NCBI RefSeq assembly: GCF_014805625.2
Contig: NW_023998415.1
Location: 20,648,393-20,712,392 of the forward strand
Source of the DNA: Glossina fuscipes
Lineage: Eukaryota; Arthropoda; Insecta; Diptera; Glossinidae
Reading direction: 5' to 3'
Length of the DNA: 64,000 nucleotides
The stretch's first letter is position 1; every line of letters begins with the position of its first letter. Shown piece by piece: positions 21,346 through 32,489 of this stretch. The notes below the pieces were generated by a model, which had not been told where the DNA came from, did no database searches, and saw only the letters and a list, made by a program, of their open reading frames with translations. The translations under genes were made by a program, and so were the position numbers.

Positions 21346-22828
21346 TGTTTAGGAACACATTTTTTCACAAGGCTTATTAGCTTTGAAAGAAACTTGAAGA
21401 TATATCGCTCGATTTTTTATATCTTTTTATCAAACCTTGATTTTTTTTATGAACTGCAATAAGCGATAAGTAAATGGACGGATAGACCGATTGGAACCCA
21501 GTTTTAAGTTCCTATAATATACTCAGTTAGGCAATTTAAAAAAAAAAAAAAATCATTTCCATTACATTTCCATATGGATGGACAGACAGGCTGAAGCACA
21601 ATACATGTATATATGCACTATACTAAGTTGGGGAGATAAAAATGAAGTCGCTGCAAGAGTTCAAGGCCATATCAAAAAGCGCATATCGGCAGTACTTTGA
21701 AGATTGGAAACAGCCCTGGTACAAGTGTATTATGTCTAAGGGGGGACCATCTTGAACGAAACAAAACCGATATTGTTGAATAAGTCAATATTTTTTGAGA
21801 AAAATAAAAATGTCCTTTTATGTTTAGCTCCTTAGGATTCCCGATAATAAACTGAATGATCACACAACACTGAAGCGTAAAAAAAATGATTGAAAAATAA
21901 AAAAAAAATTAAATAAATAAATAAAAAGGTACATAACTAGTTTACCATTACTCGCAATAGTAGATTGCTATCCTATCATCATATTTTCCCTTTGGCGGTT
22001 TTGTAGCTTGAGTGTCATTGGTATTCTCGTTACAAGTGTTTTCATAAATAATTAATAAACTTCGTCTTTTTTTTTTGTGGCTGGTTGGTTGTATGCGTTT
22101 TGCAGTTACTTTTGCTGCAATTTTCTTTTTAATTAAGTGCTGTACAAATTGATAATTATTTACGAAATTCCAAATACGAAAATTAAAAAAACAAAAAAAA
22201 AATAAAAAAATAAAAAAATATTTAATAAGTGGTTGAAATTTCTTGTTCAAATAATTAAATGCAATAAACTCTTCTAAGAGTGTAAGGAATATTAGTTTGA
22301 AGTAAGTTTGTTACTGAGGACTGCAGCTTTTTGCAGTCAGCACTTAATTAATAAAGTTTCGATTGAAGTTTCGTATAAATCCATAGAAGGAGTCTTACGC
22401 AATTATAACATCAATATGTCCTTTAATAAATTTTACAATAATTAAGTGGAAATTAACTCTTCAATAATTCTTTAATAATTTAAAAAGCGAATGTCTTCGC
22501 AACCCTTAGAAAGTTAACTCTTGGCAATTGTTTATCGCTGCGAGTATTAAAGTTGGGACAAGAGCAACACAGATTACATTATCGCAAGGAAAAGTTAAAA
22601 ATTTTACAAAGTAAATGGAAAAGAACGATATTGCGTCTATGCGTAAAGTCGTCATAGGATAACGTATATGAATTTATGAATGTGAAATATTTAGCCAAAG
22701 AACCGCTTTTGATTAATTAGACAAGTTTCATTCATCTAAAGTTTCAAACATTTAAAACAATGTCGTTATAACTTTTGACCGTAGCATCCTTTTTGCCCAA
22801 TTTGTAACATTTCTCATAGTTTGTCTTC
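21346..22828. other. A+T-rich DNA with possible repeat scraps, no gene seen
   Basis: 'AAATGGACGGATAGACCGATTGG' at 21472 and 'GGATGGACAGACAGGCTGAAG' at 21576 are small GGAC-type scraps, likely HINE debris. 21650-21850 includes short frames without motif. A- and T-runs at 21538-21552, 22066-22075 and 22180-22220. Nothing else supported. Confidence 0.45.
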
Positions 22829-22861
22829 ATTTTTTTTTTTTAATTTTTTTTTTTTTTTTTT
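22829..22861. repeat. T-rich tract
   Basis: T12 AA T19, directly before the HINE-B copy. Confidence 0.85.
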
Positions 22862-22864
22862 GTT

Positions 22865-23215
22865 ATACTCTGCACAGGTTGTAATATAAGATATGTTAAG
22901 CTCCTGCAGAAATATGTAAAACCCAGAGGGACCGGACATCTCATAACGCTTTCTCTTATACGCGTGAATTCAGACGCATTTTCTGAGCCGATTGAAAAAG
23001 TTCTGTCTATTCATTTGTCTGTTTGTCTGTCTATATGTCTGTCCAAGTACTTTTGCATTTAACTTATGATCTGAAAAGTTTTGGGAAGTGTTCGCGATGC
23101 CTTTTAACTCAAAAGTCAAGGACGAATCCAGAAAAAGTCGTTATACGACACGGACTTGCAATTTTTATATCTTCTTCTTGAGGAAAATCGGCGAGTAATT
23201 GTATTTCAGTATATG
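22865..23215 (+). mobile_element. HINE-B-like element
   Basis: GTTATACTCTGCACAGGTTG, AAATATGTAAAACCCAGAGG (core), GAGCCGATTGAAAAAG, then a (GTCY) block TTTGTCTGTTTGTCTGTC continuing to TGTCTGTCC at about 23045, then a body with AAAAGTCGTTATACG and GAAAATCGGCGAG. Core-to-GTCY spacing of about 100 bp fits the other B copies. Confidence 0.65.
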
Positions 23216-23950
23216 AAATCGATATGAAAAAATTTGTTTTCCATAGGCCAGTCATTTGAATCTCCTGTCATATATCGAATTTAACTCAGTACAGGTAACA
23301 CTCATACGTTACATTCAAGGCTTCTTCATACAACTGAGAATATGATGGTTTTCTTAAACTATTTTCTTGGCACTCCATCTGATACGCTTTACTCTGTAGC
23401 TGTTCTGACAGCGAAACAATTGTTTTTGTGTGCTGATACATCCATAATATCTGTGGGCTTCGCCGTCCGATCCACGTAATTTCGGACAGATACGATTAAG
23501 GGATTATGCCACGCACAGCAATTCATATTTCCAATGTTGGCAGGTTGCACCAAAATAAACAACATGGTTTTCTTTCTTCGCATCCAGGAAGTAGAAAGCG
23601 AAAACATATTCAGATTTGTATATGAACCTTGGCTATGTTTCAGCTCCAGTTCCGAAACGTGAAACTTTTGTAGTGCATTTTAACTGGAAACGAAGTAATC
23701 CGCCCCAGAAAAGCTGCATACGTGTTATTGAGCAAGCGGCATAGTTTTTGCCGAACCAAAGAAGCAGCAAGAGCTTTTCATTGATTGTATACAAGACCAT
23801 TGGAAACCAAGCCACTGCAACGACCGGATAGTATCTCACCTGCTTGATAAGCATACGTAATGTAGACTCCATTTTACTACATAGCAATCAACCGCAAGCC
23901 CTAAATCTGAAAACACGTCCTGCCACATTCGCTGGACCATTGTGCCTACA
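23216..23950. other. mixed-composition stretch, transposon-like but unidentified
   Basis: Less A+T-rich than average. It has open frames on both strands (minus 23389-23607 and 23633-23887; an interrupted plus frame over the same span), which is typical of former coding DNA. Residue composition is protein-like (W, C and M present, no low-complexity), but no motif is recognisable. It abuts the LINE remnant at 23955 and may be the upstream part of it. Confidence 0.35.
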
Positions 23951-23954
23951 ATGG

Positions 23955-24215
23955 CGTGTAAGTCTAATGATGCCAGCATTAAGACTACCAACGTGTTTAA
24001 AAAGGTGTCCAGCAACTAACAAAGGTACCCCTACCAATCCAGCAAATTATCACCCAATCGCAATCTGTCAGCTATAGCCAATTACCATCTGACGAGATAT
24101 CTAGAGTGTAACCATGTAAGTGTAATTTCCTATAGATAGCATGGTTTTCGCAAAAGTCAGCCAAGTTCAATTTTGAGCAATGTATTACGAAAGTAGACGA
24201 AAAGTAAGAGCAGAA
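23955..24215 (+). pseudogene. LINE ORF2 reverse-transcriptase remnant, frameshifted
   Basis: The plus strand encodes LPTCLKRCPATNKGTPTNPA running into NYHPIAI at about 24036-24065. In LINE reverse transcriptases (I/Jockey-like clades) this region reads 'P..WK.a.v.P..KkGd..np.NYRPIai'. In another frame, 24140-24181 encodes HGFRKSQPSSILSN, the counterpart of the '(R/Q)HGFRK.RST..LL' motif that follows in the same enzymes. The two motifs are in order but in different frames with stops between, and the connecting stretch is shorter than usual. The catalytic Y/F-x-D-D part is not seen, so the copy is dead. Confidence 0.75.
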
Positions 24216-24420
24216 AATTAATTTCACTTCTTTTCTAAAATGCTTTCGTACTAATTTTAAGGTTACCAGAGCAAAAAGTTATCATTACTAACGAAAACGA
24301 GAATTTATCGGTTACATTTTGTTTTCTTTAAAACAGCTTAAGATATGGGCATTGGTTTCAACGGGATCGCACATCATGCCTTAGAGTGCACGAGAGCAAC
24401 GATCTATTTACGAACAAAGA
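24216..24420. other. spacer between LINE remnant and HINE-A copy
   Basis: No recognised feature; it may hold the 3' tail of the LINE remnant. Confidence 0.35.
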
Positions 24421-25370
24421 CGAGAATTAGACATGACCGACTCTCTTATACGCCCATCAACAATAATATATAAAATAACAAAATTGCATTTTCTTTCTCT
24501 ATAATATTGGATGGGCGTGGCTGAATTTTTTCATTTTCAGAATAAAAGTGGAAATTTATATGATGTATGTGTTGTACTTAATGAGTAACAAACAAAAAAC
24601 GGGGAAAGCATAGATGTTCATAGTTCCTGTCGCCCACGTAACCGTGCGGGCGTTGTAGGCACACCCTTTGATCGGGTTTCATCGGTCATTTTCAAATCTC
24701 TTTTGCAAATTTATAAGCGATGTCCTTAATTTTTGCGGACGGGGCAATGTTTACCATAGATCTTGGTTAGGCAAACGGACAGACGGACATGTTTACGTGT
24801 ATTCCGATTTTGAAACTGCCCAGAATTCGTATATTTTATTGGGGTTTTTGAAATTTGCTTCTGGGCGTTATAGAGATATCGAAAAAAAGTTAAATTTTGG
24901 TACATTATAATAATGGATTGGCTTGGTCAATTGTTGCCATATCTGCACAGATATATCATTGTCCGTAGAATATACGTTGAATTTTTTGTAGATTTGTATT
25001 AGTTTATGAGTTATGCTTATGTTTAGGGAAAAGCAAAAATTTTTTGTTCCTTTCGAAAAAGAGATGAATTCTCGGTTTACGTGGTACTGTGGGCGTGTCC
25101 TTCGACAAATTTGTCCCCTTTTTCAATACCAATCCGCGTACGAGAACTTTCAGTTCTTTTGCCACATTTGCAACTTCATTTTTGTGGCCAAGAGCCTATT
25201 TGCGTGCAGATATCACACAGACGGACAGACGGACATCCTTAAATCGATTCAAAATTTGACGCCAATCAAGAATGTGTATACTTTGTAGGGTCTCTGAAGA
25301 TTCCTTCCGAGCCTTGCAAACGTTTTGATAGCATCAATATACCCCTCATCCTTCGTTGATGAATATGAAA
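24421..25370 (+). mobile_element. HINE-A composite element, near full length (about 950 bp)
   Basis: Same order as the copy at 20455: 5' motif GAATTAGACATGACCGACTC with ATACGCCCATCA; TGGATGGGCGTGGCTGA; GGGCGTTGTAGGCACACC; CTCTTTTGCAAATTTATAAG; first block AACGGACAGACGGACATG (about 24774); ATTGGGGTTTTTGAAATTTG; CTTCTGGGCGTTATAGAG; a second 5'-like spacer with GTGGGCGTGTCCTTCGAC; second block CAGACGGACAGACGGACATC (about 25210); GACGCCAATCAAGAATGTG; CTTGCAAACGTTTTGATAG; terminal hairpin CCCCTCATCCTTCGTTGATG. Frames of 80 and 91 codons inside are not genes. The repeated internal plan suggests two related units fused in tandem. Confidence 0.82.
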
Positions 25371-26160
25371 CATTTCAGCGAGACGGGCTCTTTAATTAAA
25401 AATGTTACGCATAGATCTTAGCAAAGAATGTTGTCAATAGTGTATTATACGATATAAGTGAATTTTAAATCAAAGCAATATTTATTTTAATAATTTCCTT
25501 CCTCTCGTATAATGCCTATCACAAACCGGTAATATGTTCATTTTTTTATTGCGTTTGCAACACATTAAACTGAGAATAAGAGGCCAGATTAAGCATTTAT
25601 ATGAACGAGTCTTGGTGGGCTTTAATGTTTTGCCTGCCTCAAGTTTGTTGAACTGTTTAACAAATACTAGCGGCCGTATATTAATAGCCGTACCTTGAAT
25701 AAAAAAATAAAGTAATTAAAAAAGCCTTATATTTCCACAATATCCTTATTAGTGCTCTTTGATGAATGCAATCCAGGTAGTCTTAAACTTGGTACAACGG
25801 CGTTTTTTATACATTGTCTTAGGATGATTGGCAAAGGAAATTCGCTTCAAATCCAGCTTTGCTGGTTTTTTGTCTCGTCTTTTTTGGCGACTACTGCAAC
25901 CTTTAGAAAAGCAATGCTGTCAACCGACTGTAAGGGAAAAATGAAAAACTGAAAATTGAAGACTGCTCCGTTCTATGCAGCAGACTAAAATAATGCGCTA
26001 TCAAAACGAGTTTCATATTTAAAGGAAGCTATTGACATTAAACAATGTTTTTTTCTCTTGTTTTTGTCATCATCAACTATGCTTCGAAATCAAGCGAAAT
26101 CAACTCAAGTGTAAAATTAAAACGGAGCAATGGAAAACCATTGTCAACGTATGTAATAAT
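25371..26160. other. A+T-rich DNA, no gene seen
   Basis: A 66-codon plus frame at 25752-25952 and the surrounding DNA show no recognisable motif. Nothing else supported between the two HINE-A copies. Confidence 0.4.
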
Positions 26161-26568
26161 AACAAGAAAGAAAATTATATTCGACTGTGACCGAATTTTT
26201 TCTACACACATGCATCATTCTAAAAAAGGTGAAAAAAAAGATTTCTTTTCGTTTTAGTAGAATGTACCTCTCTACTATAGTTTATAATTAATATGAGCAA
26301 AAAATACAGAAATCAGAGGTGTTTGATCCATTTACAGTACCACTTTGTGTCCACGAACTTTCAATGTGTATGAAAAACTTCAAGACGATATTTTCATTTT
26401 TGCGACTGAAAGAAATTACGCAAATAGATAGACAGACGGACGTGTCTAAATCAATTCTGAATATTATGCTGATAAGGAATATGCGGCCTCTGAAACTTTC
26501 ATTTGCTTGTTACAAACGCTTTGATAAAATGAATATACCCGCACTCTTCGGCGGTGGCTATAAAAAAG
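26161..26568 (+). mobile_element. HINE-A element, single-block form (about 410 bp)
   Basis: Starts AACAAGAAAGAAAATTATAT with inverted-repeat TTCGACTGTGACCGAA. It has CCACGAACTTTCAATGTGTA, one GGAC block ATAGATAGACAGACGGACGT at about 26425, TATGCTGATAAGGAATATGC, TTGTTACAAACGCTTTGATA and AATGAATATACCC. The imperfect hairpin CCCGCACTCTTCGGCGGTGG and TATAAAAAAG close it. Both ends are recognisable, so this is a complete but shorter relative of the composite copies. Confidence 0.8.
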
Positions 26569-26643
26569 CCTAACAGTGGCGAAATTATAGAAAAGCAGTC
26601 AAGGAACTTACTATGGAAGCTAAAAAGCCGTTTAGAGGAAACC

Positions 26644-26727
26644 AAGAGAGAGACGGACAGACAAGTAGCGAGATAAAGAGAGCGAAAGAGAGAGAAAAAG
26701 AGAGAGAGAGAGAGCGAGAGAGAGAGG
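26644..26727. repeat. (GA)n-rich polypurine tract
   Basis: AGAGAGAGACGGACAGACAA then interrupted GA repeats, densest at 26687-26727. The minus-strand Ser/Leu-rich frame is an artefact. GAGA-factor binding is possible in principle. Confidence 0.88.
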
Positions 26728-27294
26728 TAACAAAAGAAATGCCGATGAAATGTGAGAAAGGCGGAAAAAGAGAGAGACAGAATTGAGAATAGCGGGGGTA
26801 ACTAAAAGACTTCAATGAATTTTTCTAATAATTTTCAGTTGGATATATTTAAAGAAAATTTTTTTATAAAAAACGTTCTCTTATGTCCTTGTATGCATCG
26901 CCCAATTAGAGAACACCACGCCCATGCATAGTAATGCCGTGAAATTTCAAAGAATGCCGTACGCTCTTTTTTCCTGCACGCACAGGTGTCAAGGATGGAG
27001 AGCTTCATGATTAAAATTCCCAGAAAGTAGAAAAAATCCCATTGCCGTAAGCGTGCTTGGTCTGAGTTCAAAAAAAGATCATTTTAATAGTACTGAACCT
27101 CGTTACATTATACATACAATTCAGGCTCATATGGCCTGACATTTAAGAAATTTATTCAACTGATATTTCCACGAATTTCCAAATGAAAAATTCTGCCCGA
27201 TCGTACGTCTAAATGCCGACATGTCTTCGTAAAAGCGAAGGTAAATCACAAATGTATATACGTTAAGTCGAATTTACAGTTTCCGTGCTATCTA
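26728..27294. other. no gene seen
   Basis: A short near-palindrome CAGGCTCATATGGCCTG occurs at about 27122. Otherwise plain A+T-rich DNA; the minus-strand frame at 26835-27071 has no motif. Confidence 0.4.
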
Positions 27295-27345
27295 CAAAGG
27301 TCACGGACATATGTTACCCAGAAAAGGATTGCGCACTGAAAAGCA
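27295..27345 (+). mobile_element. HINE-B core fragment
   Basis: GGTCACGGACATATGTTACC followed by CAGAAAAGGATTGCGCAC matches the B core (GCGGACRTATGTAACRCCCAGAAGGA type). Neither end can be traced. Confidence 0.45.
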
Positions 27346-28941
27346 TGAATACTGCCGCGCGTGATCTGATTTTGAATTGATTTATTTATCTCTCGCTTTT
27401 TCAGATTGCGTCTTTTTACAAAACACCGGGAGCGAATCGATTTTCAAAAGGCCGTGAAGCCTATTAAATTATCGACATTAGTCTTCATTTGATTACGATG
27501 TCATATAATATATATAAATGGACTTATGAAACTTTCTAAGAAAATTTGATGTGGATAGCAACCATTTACACTTATCGAAGCTTATTCTCTCTAATGGTAC
27601 CGCAAAAATCATACGTCTTATTTAGCCGGGTTTACTCGTTCTTATGGAAAATCAATACGCATTAAATATCATCAGACTGCGTGTCGACTTTATAACAGTT
27701 AAACATATGTTTTGTTTCATTCTATCATTTAATATCAGAAAGCAAACGCAATTGAAGAAATAATGTCGTTGTGTGCTATGTTTGCTGTGGTATTCACTGA
27801 CGATAATGATGATGATGGCGATGACAGTATCAGTTATTGTTGGCATTGAAACCGGAAAATCCTGCGGGTATACTATTTCGCTTTCGCTTTCTCTTTCGCT
27901 CTAGATAGAGCTCCTTTTCTCTTCACATTTCTCCCATTCTCTTGCATTAAATTTATTGATAACTTTTACAAAGCCATCCATAACTAATTGATAATAAATA
28001 GAGAAGAAATGAAATTATAGAAGAGAATGTATAAAAATCTATATCGAGGGTGACTATAAATATAAGCTTGAAATTGAATAATTTCCCTAGCCAATGTCTT
28101 GGAAAATGAGTTGTCTGACAAATAATGAATGAATATTATGACACTATTTTCATTCATTCATATTCCATTAATTAATCATGAACGTCTCCATTAATCTCTA
28201 AGTTTCAAAGTCTATAATTGCTAAATATAAATTTAAACATTTTTTTTTTTTTTTTATAGAAACTTTTGTTTTCTCAAATGCTTTATAGACCAGCTACGTC
28301 TCACAGCTACGTGCCTCATTCGAGATGTAATGTCCCCCTTACCCTTCTCTCCAGTAATGCACAAGAAATTATAACTGTCATTGACATATTTGTTGTCATT
28401 TAGGCTTTCAATTCTGTGCCTTTTTCTGTCCTACATAGATTTCAAAGCGAGAGAGAAAAAAAGTTGTATACATAAAAGTCCATTAAAGCACTTTTGATGC
28501 ACTTGACATGGAATGCGTTACATGACAGTTATTATAGTTTTGAATTCTACGTGTTCATATATTTATAACTACCTCCTTCTTTTTTTTTTTGTTTGTTTCC
28601 CCATCAAAAAGTAACAAAAGTTGTGCTATATCGTTACCGTTAATGTTTTTATGCATTTTCCAACTCACATTAAAGCATTAAGTTAAGCATAGTTAATACA
28701 TAAAAATTAATTCTTACATTGTACAAAACCGTTTCGACTTATCTTTTTTATTCGCAGGCTCTATGAGCAATGATAATGCTCACGCTTGTTGTTAGAGTTA
28801 CAAATTTAGCGGATGGAAGACTTATCGAAGTGTGTTCACTTATCCTGATCTAACTATATAGCTAAGCACTTAACGTATATGCCTTATTCTCTCGCCACAA
28901 AAAACGAACTCCGCTTTTCGACAACTTTAACAACTCGAAAC
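27346..28941. other. A+T-rich DNA, no gene seen
   Basis: A CTTTCGCTTTCTCTTTCGCT pyrimidine patch at about 27880-27900, a GATGATGATGG patch at 27808 and a T-run at 28240-28256. No transposon ends or protein motifs recognised. Confidence 0.45.
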
Positions 28942-29136
28942 TTAAGATTGATCGGGGGTATCTCGTCTAACATGCTCTATACCATTCTCTTTCCCGCCAT
29001 CTGAACACAGCCAATGTTCGCCACCAACAAATAGCTCTGTTTCGTGTTCCCCTCCGCTTGGTATTAAACGTGAATTACTAATCCAAGTACATCCACGGAA
29101 GCCGGTTTTTATATCTAGACTTGATACGACACTCAC
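28942..29136 (-). pseudogene. coding-like minus-strand frame, unrecognised (part 1)
   Basis: A 64-codon frame of protein-like composition: ...GFRGCTWISNSRLIPSGGEH ETELFVGGEHWLCS..., rich in G, E, H and W with no simple-sequence bias. It sits in a local rise in GC content. A loose resemblance to the C-terminal part of FLYWCH-type zinc fingers (C...R/S-L-I...G-E-H) crossed my mind but is not convincing. It lies on the same strand as two further coding-like frames upstream (29387-29740 and 29957-30334), so all three could be pieces of one decayed gene or transposon. Confidence 0.25.
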
Positions 29137-29229
29137 ATGGAGGAAATCAAATTTTATATTGTTTTTTTGAACTGAATGCGACGCTTATTATAAACTTATT
29201 AGCGTCCAGCCATAACGCGCACTTAGTTA

Positions 29230-29740
29230 GACTCCGTGTTGGTATTTTTATTCAACGCCATTGCAGAACATTCAGAGTGAGATAGTCGATCGAACTTATC
29301 CGCAGAAAATTGGTCTTGATATTTGCCCCACCTAGCGGCTGCCCGCTAAGAGTATTCCTTGAATTCTTTATTAGTTATTTGGCGGTTTAATACGGAGACT
29401 GAGGATCTATCGTCCTTCTGATGGCTTTTACTAGATTAAAGGCATTCTTCGCACCCCCCAGGTTGGGCGGAACTTTTGTATGAGAGAACGTAGTATTTTT
29501 AATCATCCAAACAAAGTCAGACAAATTCGTGTAGCGAATCCCATATTGGACGCGACTTTTGTGCAGTAGATCGTCATATTTCAAATCATATAATCGAAGA
29601 CGGTGCCCACGTGTGGGGTGCAAATGTTGTGCAGCGACATAAGATATTATACTAATGTTGATGATAGAATAACGCATTTCGCACTTTATATGTAAAGTTG
29701 ACTTTTCTTTGAAAAAAAATTTATTGATTCGTTTTTTCAC
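29230..29740 (-). pseudogene. coding-like minus-strand frames with frameshift, unrecognised (part 2)
   Basis: A 117-codon frame (29387-29740) carries protein-like text such as HLHPTRGHRLRLYDLKYDDL, LHKSRVQYGIRYTNLSDFVW and NLGGAKNAFNLVKAIRRTID. After its stop a second frame continues with NRQITNKEFKEYS, stop, then RAAARWGKYQDQFSADKFDR and on to about 29240. Charged and aromatic residues are evenly mixed, unlike the chance frames elsewhere. The frame change and stop imply decay. The first ~30 residues are A+T-driven and may not belong. No family recognised. Confidence 0.35.
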
Positions 29741-29956
29741 GGAGAAATCTCATGAATTGCTCATCGATCAAAACGACGAATATGTAATTTTTTCAATATA
29801 TTTATGTATATATTTTTTTTTAAATATAAAAAAATTGCTTTCATATGCATTATATTAAAGATCGAAAAGAACTATTACGATCCAAGTCAATGGCGCGCAA
29901 CTTTTTTTTTCTGCTGAGCCGGTAGTGAAGGCAGATACAGTTTAGTTGCAGTATTG

Positions 29957-30334
29957 CTATCTGCCCACAATAAGCATTACTTCAGTCGACGAACTCTCAA
30001 GGGCGAATGACTCCCGCGGACCAGCGATTGCCCATGCCTGATCTAAATCATATTTGTTAGGAATATTTTCAAATATTCCAATAAGAACATTTTCTAGCAA
30101 ATCTAGCGGTTCACTTATTCGGATCGTGTGCATTAAAAAAACGCTTCGGTGAATTATTATCATTTTATCGATTTCTAAGAGTGCAAAATATACTATATAT
30201 ATTTTTAGTTTGAAATATAAGTTGGCTTTTGTGAAGAACCGAGCTTGAAAAAGGAAAAAAAAAAAAACCGACCATAAGGAATCTTTTCTATAATAAGTAA
30301 ATAATTTTAATAAAGTTACGATAATGTAAAGCAT
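29957..30334 (-). pseudogene. coding-like minus-strand frame, unrecognised (part 3)
   Basis: A 125-codon frame. Its last ~65 residues look real (HRSVFLMHTIRISEPLDLLE, then NVLIGIFENIPNKYDLDQAW, then AIAGPRESFALESS), while the N-terminal half is F/Y/I-rich from A+T-rich DNA. It would be the upstream end if the three minus-strand pieces are one unit. The stretch between it and part 2 (29741-29956) is very A+T-rich and non-coding, which could be an intron or an insertion. Identity unknown. Confidence 0.3.
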
Positions 30335-31337
30335 TATTTATCAGCTCTTCGACTTTTTAAAGAGTTCTATGTTCCTTTCAGGTGCATCTTGACTTATATT
30401 TTAATGGAATCGTAAGAGGCCCTACAAGGCTATACGCTGTAAATTATGTATTCATTCAATTAGCTGCAGAATGTTATTTTTATAAATTTTCTTTGCTTTC
30501 GGTCATTTTCCTAATATAATCCCACTTATGATATGCTAAATATAATATTTAACTTGTTATCCCTGCATACTAAATTTTATCATCTATCTTATTTTCACTC
30601 CTTTTCTCTCTCTCTCTTACATTCAGTCATTCTTTTTGTCCCTCTCCATCATTTGTATTAATCTTTAACTTGTGTAAATCTTTTCCACTTTTGAAAAATC
30701 TTAATAAAACTCAAAGTAAAAAAAAAAAATAAAAAAATATTTATATGAAATGAGGAAAAAAGGAAAGTTTTTAATTTACATAAGAAAAGGTAAGTAAGTA
30801 TAACCAGTGAAAATCAAAAGTAGACCGAGGAGGAAAAAACAGATATAAAAAGCCAAGTATTACAATATTAACTCAGTACAATTTAAATAAGATAATCCAA
30901 AGAAGAAGAGGCTATACTGACAAATTGCCAATGTACATAAGACCATTGAAAGTTATACTTACTTAGGAGAGTTGCTTTGCGGCAAAACCGAAGAAAAAGT
31001 TATAAGTACAGTACTTTTGTGTTTGGTTGAGTTACTTAAAGATTTCATTTATTAGTATGTGCACAAGAAGCTTGCAACGTGGAGCCTTGTAGTTAATTTT
31101 AATTTTAACTTTTCTTCTTTCCCCTTGATCTCTTAGACCCTTGCGCCCATCATCTCCACCTTCAGAAATATTAAAACCTTAAGCTAATAATATTGCATTT
31201 TTTGCATTGCAAATTTAAAAAAGAAGCGAAAAAAAAAAGAAAATAAAAATAAAAAAGCCAGAAAAGAAAATCACAAACCAAACATTTTATAACATGATAT
31301 TGAAGAGGCCAGTATAGCAGCATTTGAGATTTGAAGC

Positions 31338-31367
31338 AGCATTAGCATCAGCATCAGCATCAGCATC
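31338..31367. repeat. (AGCATC)n hexanucleotide repeat
   Basis: About four and a half units, AGCATTAGCATCAGCATC and on; part of a looser CATCA-rich stretch to about 31450. Confidence 0.85.
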
Positions 31368-31576
31368 GTTGCCATTCCGACCATAGCCTTTAACATCATC
31401 ACTACGATAATCATCACCATCATAATCGTCAGCATAAGTACCGCAGTCATCACTCTCTGTGACTGACTGGCATTCAACGTTATTGCCATCATTTAGTTTT
31501 CAAGCTGAGCTAAGCTAAACACTGTTAAATAGACCTTAGTTTAGCAAATAAACCATTGAAATATTGCTGCCGTTTC

Positions 31577-31622
31577 TGTTGTTGTTGTTGTTGTTGTTAT
31601 TGTTGCTATTATTATTATTATT
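31577..31622. repeat. (GTT)n/(ATT)n trinucleotide repeat
   Basis: TGTTGTTGTTGTTGTTGTTA then CTATTATTATTATTATTG. It produces the poly-Asn run in the minus-strand frame, which is not a gene. Confidence 0.9.
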
Positions 31623-32489
31623 GCTCTCATAAGTATAATGCACAGAGCTGCATAAAAAGGTATTAAGCTTACTTAACAAGTTGTTGTTGCATTGCGTGCA
31701 ATAGTCAGAAGAAAAAAATAAAAATTTAATTTGAATTTTAGGCAAACCCTCAGCATATCTCTTGAAATGATGAAACGGCTGACTACGGGTGAGGTTGGCG
31801 ATACCGTTAGATTTGCTGATAACAATGTATACGTGCATGTAAATCCCTTGCACGACTTCTCTCTTACTACCCCTTGCCATATCATTAACATTTTCCATCT
31901 ATAGCTCCCGAATAACTTATAATGCAACATTATTGAAATATGAAACTGAAGTTTATGATTTTCTTTTTTTTCTTTTCTGCTCAGTGTTTTAATAACGATG
32001 ATGTTAATAATTGCTATGGCTTGTCGGTATTGGTATTGTTGTAGGTTTTAAATCATTAGTGCAACAATAATGGCATAAAATCTCGTTTTACTATTTTATT
32101 AGAAATTTTATAGAGTTTAAAACTAAAATAAAAATAAAATAATATCATTGATTTCCAACTCGGCCAACTGATACGCAAATGCGCATCACTAGTTTCTATC
32201 TCTATATAACTTATAGTTTTATATATACGCGCAATTTATTTGATTGCGGGATAGACTTAAAATGTGTTCGTTTGCTGTAATTTCTGTAGCGCACGTGATG
32301 ACGATATTCTTATACGATTGGGAAAAGATCGTTGGGCAAACGAAAGCCCTACCTGCATATATTTATATGCGTTTGTTAGATTTTTCAACACTAGTGGTAC
32401 AGGATACATTAAAGACAGTCAATAAGACAGTGCCTACTCCGTAGTGACCTAACAAAGAAAAGCCATGTAGTAGGTGAACCGATTCACAA

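Larger units (their letters stand above)
30335..32485. other. A+T-rich DNA with short microsatellites, no gene seen
   Basis: Contains (AGCATC)n at 31338-31367 and (GTT)/(ATT)n at 31577-31622. A/T-runs occur at 30720-30740 and 31225-31257. Frames of 73 and 120 codons on the minus strand owe their length to those repeats (Met/Leu or Asn runs). Nothing recognised. Confidence 0.5.

Noticed and set aside
31271..31492. Met/Leu-repeat minus frame
   Set aside because: Produced by the CATCA/AGCATC repeats, not a gene.
31536..31898. 120-codon minus frame with a poly-Asn run
   Set aside because: The Asn run is the (GTT)/(ATT)n repeat, and the rest has no motif.
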